Assembly (NCBI GenBank): GCA_946902875.1
Contig: OX336338.1
Span: forward strand, 10,097,971-10,161,970
Source of the DNA: Nematopogon swammerdamellus
Taxonomy: Eukaryota; Arthropoda; Insecta; Lepidoptera; Adelidae
Direction: 5' to 3'
DNA length: 64,000 bases
Shown: piece after piece, positions 23,401 to 35,400 of the stretch
How positions within the stretch are numbered: the first letter of the stretch is position 1
Layout of the letters: each line of letters begins with the position of its first letter
Notes under the pieces: model-generated
What the model saw: only the letters and a program-made list of their open reading frames with translations
Databases searched by the model: none
What the model was told of the DNA's origin: nothing
Program-made: the position numbers and the translations under genes

Positions 23401-26400
23401 TTTGAATAGAAAATTTTTTAACATCTTGAGAAAGTGCAACTGTTCACGATTTTTTTTTGTACAGCCTCTTTTCCGTCACGTTCAACATCATGTTACTCTT
23501 AAGACTTTGTTAGTTCTTAACAGTTTCGAATAATGTACTATAATGTTTTCAGTTTTATTAAATAAAAATATTGCTATTTTTTACACTGTTAATCGGAATG
23601 GTGTGTACATATCTGATATAGAATTATATGCCTCACATATTTGCATACCTGCTTAATAATTGTAAAATCATAGTGTAACCAATAATTACTGTTAAAGAAA
23701 AAAGGTAAAAAATGCTATACTTTGACCTGTTGATACTTGGAAGGCTGCACCTTTCTAACATTTTTTTTACTGAGTGTGTTTATTTTTATGTTGTGCTACA
23801 CAACCTTGCTAATAAGAGTTTGACACATCTTTGTAGTCCGGCAAAATAAATATATTGTTCTCCGTCCCATACATTGCAAATTTTAAAATATAAAATATAT
23901 ATATATATACTTTATATATTTGAACCTAACACGTGACAGTACGTATGTACGTACTGTCAAGCTACGCGTCTTCACATATTTGTTTATTTAATGTGTCCTC
24001 AAATCAATTATGAATACCAAATAAACATTTAAAACGCTACAAATATTGGAGGGTATTTTCGACCACAGTGGTAGGTACAGTTGTTACATAATGTACAAAT
24101 TAGTATAACTTACACACTTGGCAATCACAAAACACAAGAAAATGTAATTAATTGTAAAGTTAAACCATAAAAATGTATAAAGTAAATAGACGAAAATTTA
24201 TAAATTCGGACTTAGATATTTTCTATACCGGGTCGAATTGGGTTACAGTTTTTATGTGGTCTTATTACACTCGTGGTCTACTTCATGATGTATTAAAAGA
24301 TCTGCGACACCTCGAAAGACTTTTGAAAAAATCGACTAAACATTCTCCGTCCCATACAACTGAAAACTTCAAGTATTTTTAATAAAATATCTACTTGACT
24401 GATATCACTACAACTATATATTTGGTATTATCTTATGTAACCCTAAATATAACAAAAACAGTTTTAAAAAAAAAATCAAGTTTGCGAAAAAAATCTCCTA
24501 ATACTATGGAGGCCGATTCTCGATCCATAGTGGGCGCCGTCAGCTAAAAAGTTTGAGAACCACTGGTATAGGGTCTAGCTAGGGGGTCCCTAGACCTTTA
24601 CGTCGTTAAACCGACACCCGAGTGTAGGATTTAGTTAGAATTTAGGGGTTTCAGAGACATTACGGCGCTGCTGGACCGACACTGCGCAGGTGTAGGGTGT
24701 CTCTAGAACCTTGTGACGCTGCTGGACCGACACGCAGACGTAGACGTAGAGTGTTGGCGGTATGGTGGGATATAGCGGTGTTGGAGCGGCGCAGGCGCAG
24801 GTGCCGCGTCACCGGGGGCATGGGGGGCATGATGGCCCCGGAACCGCACAGGTGCGTAGTGCTGCGGGTCTGTGGGACCTCGCGGACGAGCGAGTGGAAT
24901 GCGGCACCGCGTCGTCGTCCGTCGCATCACGTGTGGCGCGGGCGTAATTCACGGCCCGGAATAACTTTCGATTGTGTCGGCGGCGCGCGGCCGGCGGCGC
25001 GGCGGTCGCGTCACTCGCTAAATATAAGCGCCGCCGCGCGGGTAGGAAGTCATAGGAAACTCTTGCGACAGTTGGCCATTTCGCACGGAGGCGTTGTAAA
25101 TTATCTGTAGGTGTCAGTCGCGTCGTCCCTCCACGTGGACGTGACTCGCCCGCCTCCCGAAAGCTGTGTGACGTCGGTATGGTACGGTACGTCGGTACGG
25201 AATAAGGAGTAGATGGAAGTGCCACGGAACGGCCGTACTATTATTAAACATGTACTGAAACCACGACGACCATTTTACTTACATTTAACTTCGTAGGTCC
25301 TAACCTACTACGATAAAACTAGTCTACTCCAGTCATGTTTCTACTGTGGCTGAACGTCTGCACTTGAGTCATACGATCTCGTGCCTAGTATGAAGTAAGT
25401 CAACCGGTACTTAATCGCAGCGCGCCGACCACGCTTCCTTTTCTCCTCTAACCAACTCAAATGCCTGGACTAAACGGACCGGCTTGGGGCACGTCTTGCT
25501 AAAACACGCTTTGTGGATCGTCTATCATATGAACGGTAGTCTCAAGCTCCTTCAGGTGATAAATGCTCACTGATTCTGAACGATTTTTATTAACCTAAGT
25601 CCTTTTTCATTCTAGGTACGTACATATTCTATGTAGGTATGTACTTACGCACTTGAAGTACCTACCAATATGGTTTTCGTTCGCTGCATCTTACTGTAAC
25701 TTGAGACGTAGCGTAGCGTAGGTCTGGACAGCTTCTTTGTATTCTGGAGTTCACCTTATCGTTTAAAGCCATACCTAATGCCTATCCATACAATAATCTG
25801 CAACAGTTGTGCGCTTTTGGCGTTCAGTTAGGCAAACTTCGTGTGTGTGTGTTTACTTGAATATGTAACAAAATTATATTTATTGCAAAGACACGGTCAA
25901 AATATTTGCAAAGTATTTTGACCATATCTTTGAGGCAGACAGAAAGTATTGGCTAGCGATGTGTCGGCTACCCACTGATGTGCTGATTTCCGCTAGGATT
26001 TCCGTTTCCATAATCCAAATTGAAAACCCATGAGGAAATATGTGCGACGCATGGCGCCTACGTATTTAGTTTTTAATGTGTCGAGAGACCAATGGTGCAG
26101 TCGACAGAGCCAAAATCACCTCTCCTCACGAAACCAAGCTCAGTTAGGCGACATGCCAGTAGATTTGCGGACTGATGCTAGGCTGTCTAACCTGTTAATA
26201 CGACGTTTGAAGACACCCAGTTTAAATGATTCGGGAAACACATTCGCTGGAAGACATGTATGATCCAAAGAGTAAGGTCTCCGGCGCGGCGTGAGTGATT
26301 GATTATTATTAAGGATTAAGGAAGGAAGGACTAAGGTCTCGCACAACAGTTGCGATCAAAACACAATGATACCGTTGTAGTATTAGTGGAACTAATGTAA

Positions 26401-29400
26401 TATTACTGGAAACATTTTATAACGGACATAATGCTATCGCCCAAACATGCATACATATGTGTTGCTATCTGTCGCCGGTTTCCTGGCTCTGTTTGGCCTG
26501 TGTGGCGTGGTGCGGTGCATGGTACTACTACGTTTAGTTAAGGATCATGTCTGTCCTCTTCTTGGAAATTTGAAAGTTAAATAATTATAAATGCGACTTG
26601 AGACGCCTCTTCTCCTTTTATAGGTATACCTAGGTTACGTACGAGTAACATCAGAAAAAAAGGAAACATTGATGGATCTGGTTTCGGAGATGTTATGAAT
26701 AAATGAGATTTCTTCGGAACTATGTGCGCACTGCGCAAGACGTGTTTGGCGGAATAATCCTTATTATTTTAAATCCAAGGTCTCTTCGAACGATATGTTT
26801 TCGTTGCAACAGTAAATCTATCTCTGTTATTTAATTAAATATTCATCATCATCGGACTGAGATTGCCGGGATGTTATTCAAACAATTTGCTGAAAATCAA
26901 AGAACTCATAACAATGATGAATGAAAAGGCAGTACCTGGGCGACCGAGCTTCACTTGGCGTTCACTTGGTTGACACCTATCTAGATAAACTTGGAAAATA
27001 AAACATTATCTAAATAAAAAAAAAAATCATCCAAATCGTTAGAGCCTTTTCCTAGAAACCAATTATATATCTATATGTACAATAATAGCTCACTTGAAGT
27101 AATAGGAACTTTAGATCGATTACCGCATTTTGATTTTGATACCGCATGATCGATTTTGGCGCGTGTTTGAATAGTCAGCGCGGACTGCCGAGTCCACACC
27201 ACTCTAGTCCACAGTCCACACCCACCGTCCGCGTCGCGTCGTTGCCGCCGCGCAGTGTCGGTACACCGCACGGTGCTTTCCTCGCACGTGCCTTGTGTAC
27301 CTTATCCGGCCACTCAGCGAGACACACACAACACGTGAGCAACAGACACGTTCGTTATTGCAAAACATTACGTCCTAGGATAGAATTGGTCCATATTTTT
27401 TTTTGCAAAATCCTTTCCCAGGTCTTTTCTGCTTAGCATGGCGATGAATTCCCCAAATAAATACTCGGTCTCGCCAGTGGATCATATTTTTTACGAGTTT
27501 TAAGCCATGCATTTAAAACCGGCTGCACATACTGGCCAAGATTAATTTTATTTTCATCTCGCTTCAACTAACGAAAGAAAAATGAAACACATGTTTGCCT
27601 TACTTCGTCAATGTTTGGAAAGCAAACTCGCATCTATTGCTGCAAATCGCTTCTGTGGCCGACTAGGAGCTGCTCACTGTTCACTGCCACGAGTCACCGA
27701 CACTGTGACCACGCCCCGGTCGTGTCGCGTCGTCGCGGTCGGCGCGACGACGACGACGTACGATGACATATACTCCTCGCTGCATTCTAAAGGTTTAACG
27801 TCGAAGAATCAACACTTAGCGACGGCGGCGGCGGCGACACGTCGTCGTACGCGCCAAATTAAACCGTTTGCCGACGTTTTAAGACTGCAATCGGATAAGT
27901 ATCTAGTTGTGATATTGAAAGGTTTTCTGTGCTAGTTCGCAGACGGACTGCATTAATCATTATTTTTCCTATTTAATCGGAAACCAACTAAATGGAAATG
28001 CCTCAGCGGAGCAGGATAACCGAGAAGTAAAGAACCGATTGAAATAAAATTTAATAAGTACCTAGTACGTATCAGAAAAAAATAAATAATTTTCAACACA
28101 ACACAACACAACTGTAGGCCCCTTCCCTTCTTACATTACTAGGTGGTATGGTTAATCCAGTCCGGATTGATACCACCGCGCTGAATGAAGTTTGGTCGAA
28201 ACGGTTATGGAAAATAGTCTTGTTTTCCGACCAGATCATTGCGACCGACCGGCCAAAGGGAAGCGCTGCCTTGGCACCTAGTTTCAACATGTAACAAGGT
28301 GGAATGGTCTGCAGGTTATTTAAGGCAACCCCATGTTAGGTTGTATAAACAAATCCAAATGTTGTTTGTGTAAAAATAAGAAAAGAGTGTACACAAAATA
28401 CAGTCATAGGCAACACTACACTTAATATAAATAAAGAATAGTACAGTTTGGCCTTATGTAACAATAAGTAATGTTACAACCTGATTATACTTTCACTTCC
28501 CTATTTTATTTTTATAATATATATATAATTTTTTTATTTTGTAGCTCGAGGTAAAGCACTAGACTTTCGTCTGTGTTGGTTAACTACGGTTCTCTGTGTG
28601 TAGCAGGAATTGTCGAAAATCTATCTCGTCCAGGGTCGAAGATAGATTCCATTGATAAGGCGTTATTGTGGGTTATGGAATTCACGATGAAATGAGTTTT
28701 ATGGAATTAATGTAGGTAGATGGAAATAAGAAAGTTTAAAGAGATATCTATATGTTACACAAATAAGTAAGATAATATTATAATATAATACCTATACCTA
28801 TATATATAATAAGAACAATTTTTTTTTGTATAACAAAGCAAGACTTTGAAATGGAAAGTGTAGAGACAACATACATAGTGCGCATAGGACGGGACACGGG
28901 CGGGAGCGGGATAGAGTGTTGCTTGGTATCATCAGCGCTAACGGGGGCAGGGAGGGCTTTTAATTCGTCTAATTTCACTGGTCACTGACTAACTACATCT
29001 TGAGACGACTTTAACAAAGCTTAAGCGATACAATTAACCACCGGCACCAACTACCACTGGCATGCGCGGGCGCTTGTCTGCGCCTGTGCATAGAATAAAA
29101 ACTAGATTGACTAATAAGGCAAAATAGGTAAGTGTTTTTGTATTGGTTGGTAACAATTTTGATTCCTCTTAGGTGGTCGTAGAATCTTTATGATCTCACC
29201 TCAAACAGCTCGACACAACATTTCCCACACTGAAACCCAACCGAAACCCTCGCGAACTAACCTATGTACGTTCATCTTGTTAAAGAACAATATGCCTAAT
29301 TTAAGCGTAATTGTTTTGCGATACTATCACAGGATATCAATTAGATGGCAACATATCCAACCTTTTGAGAGCACCGAGTAGCGTGTGGGGCCGGTAAAAA

Positions 29401-32400
29401 AAGTCCGAATATTTTGCCGAACGTGGTGTTCGGTGATGTGCTGTGATTAACCAGAGTACTTGCAGCTCAACACCGATTACTCTGCTTATCCCGATTGTCG
29501 GGATACAGCGTGTGGTGTGTAATTTTGAGAGCACTTGCACATGGAGCAGCAAACGCAGAGCGCGCCACCCAAATGCCGGTGACAACATTAAACGTGTGCA
29601 AATGTATCTGAATATTTTATTTTCATGCTCCGTCCGCTGTATGCGGTGAAGTAACGAGACACCGCTCGCGTTGTATGTATGTTGCTCGTCCCGGCGTATA
29701 TTATGTATACATAGGTGGGTGGGTAGCCTTCCTCGCCTCACCAGCCAGACTCACCAGCCACCATTCTCACTTAGCAGGTAGATGCTTGCCGGAGTTGCCG
29801 CGCCGCCGCCGCCGAGCCGCTGCACTGCGTCGCGACGTGTAATTACGACGTGTAAGCGGCGGGTGGCCGAGTAGTTTGGGCATCGGCTTCTCATGCGAGA
29901 GGTCCGCGGTTCGAATCCGGTCGGCGTGTACCAATGAGTTGTTTCTGACGAAAAAATTTACTTGCATACCTACACCTGCTGCTTCACCGTTCGGAACCGG
30001 TGTAAAACTGTAGGTCCCTTCCCTTGCCCCTTACTAGGTGGTAGGCTCAAATTGTAGCCGACTGGGTCTGTACAACTGTACTGGATGTAAGATGGCCGCA
30101 TAATAGCCTCGGTTGTGTTCTCCTATAGTCCAGTATAGCCAGCAATCCAGGGAAGTCTCCGGTATGGCACCTACCTTCTCGGAGGTGATATTGGCTGGCG
30201 GAGCATGCGCTTTGGCCTCTCCGACTCAGCCACCCATAACGGATTACATAAAAAAAAATGTGTAGAAACTCATAGAAATGCATCACACACAGCTACATAG
30301 AGTGTTAGCCGTTGAAACATCGAATGTGTTCCATATTTAAATCTAGTAATTACTGTGTAGGCACATACATACTGTCCGGCAGGCCAGCAATTTGGCGTGG
30401 TTGGTTATCTCACCTACTAAACACCAATAACACCTCGGAGAACTAGGTGTCATGTCAGTGCTTCTGTTTGGTCGTGCTGACTACAGGGAACTGGATGGAA
30501 AACACGAAGTAGTTTTTCTATATTCCATGATGCGCCTGCGCCTGCATTCGTGTAGTCGTCGTAGTTCATAAACGACCCTAATAAGTATGTAGGTACCTAC
30601 TGCTCTGGTATTTCCATGTTATTGTAGTTTCTTGAATGTAAAGCTCTCTTATACATTTGCAATGTTTGGCAATAGGGGTATGTAATGCACTGGCAGTTAG
30701 CCAGCGCGAGATTCTATACTTTTGCCATAGAGCCAATTTAGAGTTAATTTTCAAATTCAAAGTAGTATTTTCTAATGTTTCGAACGTGTCGTTTTACCTT
30801 GTCGGTTTTGTTTGTAAACAGCTCAGTTCAGGCAGACCAGCGTAAAATTCGAGGTCTGTGAGGCAGACCCACACTCCAAAATCTCCAGATGTATTACAAA
30901 TATTGATCATTGAATAAATGATTTCTTTTCGCATCGTCAAGAAGTGTATTATTTCTCAAGAATATTCACTGGAGCTGGAAGCTCCAGTACAAGATCTAGC
31001 GGCGGCACCGGCCGGCACTTTGCCCAGTTTGCCAACTGAATCGCCGTCGGCCGTCGTCCGTCCTGGCGGGTTGTTGAGTTGCCGCATATCCCGCACATTC
31101 TCGCCGGCTCGCCCCTCGCTCCACGCATCTCCATTTCATTTCAAAAATAATAGCCCCACTGCATCTCTCCCCATGCATGTCGTAAAAGGCGACTAAGGGA
31201 TAAGGATAAGATGCCGTGCATAAGGGCGACAGGCTAGCCACCTCTCACCTTGGCGCGGTCCTTCCACCGAGTCATGCAGCAGGTGGGTCTTCGTGCCTTA
31301 CTTGCTGCTTGATAGTTATCTTGTCCTAATATTTTGCTAAACGTGATGGTCGGTGTAGTGGTAGTACTTGCCGCACAACACCAGCTGCTCTGCTTACCCC
31401 GATTGTCGGGATACAGCGTGTGGTATGTATGTATGATGGTCCAGATTCTTGTACTTACTTCGCTTTTACTTAATCTACGTAGTGCGACAAATCGGCTGAG
31501 CGAACTGTTTAAGCACGTCCCAATCAATACCTCCCGTTTGTGTACCCCTTCCCTCCTGGTGTGAGAATGCGTACCCGCAACGCTGCAGCGGCGCTCCTAC
31601 TAACATCCGAGCGGCATTTCTCGTCTTGTTTTCCGGTCAAGGCTGTCCTACATCCGACACGATGAAAGCACTGGCATGGTGTGATGGGCCAACAACACGG
31701 ATGTAGAGATGACAGGTTCTATGAAAAATTCAGAATTATATTCTGACTGCTCTCGGCCCCGACGTTGTTTGACGTGCGACGGGGCGTGCGGAGAGCGCGC
31801 GGTCGCTGCTGTCGCCGCCGCCGTCGCAGCTGGAAATCTGATCTCGTGTGCGTGATTTTGAATTTGTTTATTAGATGCCCATGAACGCGATAATGGCGCT
31901 GACGTTTGATCCCAATGACGCTATACAAACACTATGCGCATAGAAACATGTCACGATCAGATATGTAATTTGCACAACAAATACTCGAATAGGACTTTGT
32001 ATACTGGCGAATCCTATTATAACTCTATTGCCATATCATCAATCATTATAAATACCTACAAGCATTCGTGGATTAAAAAAAATCGAATGACGTTGCATGT
32101 TTGAACTTAGACAAATTTTTATTGTAAACATAAATATTTTAAACTAGGTAGTACCGAAAGTCTAAACCCCGCGTGTGCGTGTGCCGTTTTCAATGGTCGT
32201 TCACTGTTCAGTGTTTGTCTACACTACACTCGGATAACCACTGTTCACTAGGGCACTCGTTCGCTGACCAGTCGAGTAAATACGGACCAAGGTCGCGATG
32301 CGTTCAGTCCGACCGATCCGTACTGCTGCGAGCCGAGAGCACACTTTGTATCAACGTATGTTTACCCAATTCCTTTTAAGCACACGCCGCGTTCTGCGAA

Positions 32401-35400
32401 TCGTGCGAAGTGGCCGCGTTCGTACGAGACCAGTTTTAATTTTATTCATAGAGAAAAGGAGGTAAAAAATACTTTATTCTTATAAAATAACAAAACATTA
32501 CATACAATCATATCTATACATTTATAGGTTTACTATATATAGCTATTTTATTTATATAATGTTTTATTTTCGTGTGATGTTCTGCCGCTTAAACTAGCAC
32601 TCAGGCTGCACTGTAAGGGGCGGCGGTACTTCCATTCTTAAAGCTAAAGCGGGTCACTTAAGAGTCTATACTACCTCAGAGAAAGAGAATTGGTGAAAGA
32701 ACGAAAGGGACAGTCGTACGATCGATGATAATGTAATCTAATCTCCGTGATCTAATTTCGCTTTGTTATTATTACCAGATTCATTATGATGGTACCTATC
32801 TTCTTCTTAGGCACTAACGTGTTGAGACTGTCACTCAGTTTTCAATTAACAATAAGATTTGTGAATGTTAAAGCTCCTCAAAGACGATAACACTTTGAAC
32901 TTTTCTTATCAATGTCAGCAGGGTCACAAAGTTGTAGGTTTGCGGGCGTAGCGAGCTGGGCCAATCACTTATAAAATCTACTATTTGGATGCAAGTTGAA
33001 CCATTCGACGTCGCACATTTGTATGTATGTATGTATATTTGTATAATTTATTTATTTATTTTATTTATTTATTTATAATTATTATACATGACCTTACAGA
33101 TTTACCCAAAACATCATATATAGGAATTACCGATTCAGGTGCTTCATGACAGTATTTGCGAACTCCCGAACTGAGGAGGCAAATATGTCCAACTCCGGAA
33201 CCTGTGCAGTCAATTCATTGAGCAGTGTCAAGGCACGACTAACTGGTGAGTGACGTAGTAAGTTTGTCCGCGACTTGGGCACTAGGAACAATGGATGAGT
33301 CCTCGCCCGGCGGTAGTTGTCAGGCACGAACACTGATACAGAACCAAGCACCGAAAGGTTGTGAATGGAGCCGTTCAGTAGTTTGTACACGTGAACAAGA
33401 AGTGACAGGGTCCTTCTCACTTCCAAGGTGTCATAACATAACCCACCATGCCTAGGACATATGGTGAGGGATATAGAAAGGGATAGTAACCATACTGTTT
33501 TTTAAAGAGGAATCTTAGAAATCGTTTCTGGACTTTCTCCACCATGAGAGTATAAGTACTTTCATAGGGAGACCAAACAATTGCATTCGACTCCAATTTA
33601 CTGCGTACAAATAAATTATAAAGAAGTTTTATTACTTCTATTGTATGCTAGTAAGTAAGTATGTATTACCTATATATATAAGTATATACTTATATTACTT
33701 TCGTGTCCTAATATCGTGCACTACCCTTGCCATCTTTCTTCCTCACTGACTCTCATCACTCAAAGGTTGACTGGGAGAAATCACTTAAATTGATAAGTCC
33801 GCCTTTGCAAGCTACTGTTCTCTTGTTTCTGTGTGAAGTATTGTAAACTATTGCTCTTCTATATGTTATCTTCTGTATCTTTGTTGGTGTTTTTGTGTGC
33901 AATAAATTATTTATATTCTATTCTATTCTTTTTCTGCAAAAAAAAAACAATAAATAAAATTATTTTCCGTTTTCTTTTGGGTCCGCCCACGTACACAAAT
34001 AAATCCTAATAAATAAAGCGGAACATCTGTAACTATCTATGCGCTGTCATCATTCTATGTTCGCTTATAGGTAAGTCGAGAACTACTCAATCAATTCACG
34101 CGAGGTATTGAAGCAATCACTGAAGTATTCAAGCACATCTGAGAATAGTTATATGTAGGATTTATTTTTACTGCGAAGCGAAGCCGCGCAGCTAGTACAG
34201 TTCCCGGCAGCAAATAATGCGTGTCCAGCTTTAGAAAGAGACCATCCGGTTCCGCTTATAGAGCGTCGTCCCTGTCGCACGAACTCGCACGTCTCTGTGC
34301 GACAGGGACAACGCTCTGCAACCGGATTGTTTGCTCGTCACGCATTATTTGCTGCCGGGAACAACTGTAGGTACGTATCTAGGTATATACAGTGCATACC
34401 TATTACTTACCTACATATGCCAGGTTTATTGTTTACTAGCTGTTCCCGGCACTATAACCTGACTCTCTAGCCTGACTCATGTTCCCAGTGGGGTAGGCAG
34501 AGATAACGGATCTCCATTTGCCAGGGTATGTATCGTTTAAATAAATCAAGTGTGAGGAGTGTGCTCTAGGACAGTGCTACTCAAATGGTGGTCCTCGGAC
34601 CGGTGGCGGTCCACATCCGAGTTTTTATGCAATTTTAATAAAACTCTAAAAACCATCATTTGTTTAAATATCCCACAAGTCCCAAAATCGACCCCTACCC
34701 TAGGTACCAAAAAAATTCCGGTCCGCGACACATACAACTTTGAGTTACACTGATCTGGGACACATCGCGCCTCCTGGCACGTGGAGTAACGTACCAAGCC
34801 AAGTGCGAGTCCACCGATTCGCATTTCAGCATGAACACATGCCGATCATAAAAATACAATTATTTCGTACTCATCCCTAATTTTCTTTTGTTTACGTAAT
34901 CTGAACACACGTTACTACGGAATCCTTGTCTCAGCAGTTACACGAGTGATATTTTGGCAAGTGTTTCGTGCTCATGGATCACGATAACCTTAGCAATTTT
35001 AGCGTGATTACCGCACCGGTGACCCGGCGGACTTGTATCAATTATTGTCATTTGATGCCGATGCCGAAATCAAGTAGATGAGCTAAAGAATTCTCTTTAC
35101 AGAATAAACTCCTTGTAAACTTAATGTTATTTATTATACTTATGTTTTTATTTTATTTTATTAGGTAAACACGCAGTTACAAAACATACATAATAAATGG
35201 GTGCATAGGTACAATTATAAGCATTAACCAGTAAAGTTTCCACATAAATTAGGTAACTTACAATAATTATCTTAGTTATACACGAGGCGTTTATGCCCGG
35301 TCTGTTTCCCCTTAACATTTTTATGTCTCTACACGAATATTTCCAGTATAGTAGATATTATGATTAGCTATTAGGTTGCACATATTTAGTAAGCCATGGG

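Larger units (their letters stand above)
20054..24565. mobile_element. hAT-ended composite element with ~1.5-kb inverted arms (4512 bp)
   Basis: Left terminus cagtgattcgcaaactggg, right terminus the complement of cagtggttctcaaacttttt; these are typical hAT ends. They are flanked by a perfect 8-bp target duplication gtataggg (20046-20053 and 24566-24573), the hAT length. Inside, 20601 to about 22090 and about 22916-24537 form long inverted arms around an 0.8-kb centre with an old ORF. The left 550 bp contains 'ggtgccgcggcaccccgggg', common in hAT non-autonomous elements. No recognisable hAT transposase, so mobilised in trans or now immobile. Confidence 0.85.

Noticed and set aside
24697..25225. 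Long open frames on both strands (137 and 138 codons)
   Set aside because: GC- and Arg-rich composition in opposite overlapping frames, no splice or homology support; a by-product of GC content.
27582..27935. 117-codon frame in intron 1
   Set aside because: Starts with ATG, but the rest is driven by CGACGA-type repeats; no homology or splice context.
29861..29935. Possible tRNA gene
   Set aside because: Good A- and B-boxes, but no credible anticodon arm, and the sequence runs directly into a SINE body with an A-tail; a reverse copy exists at 5220-5571.
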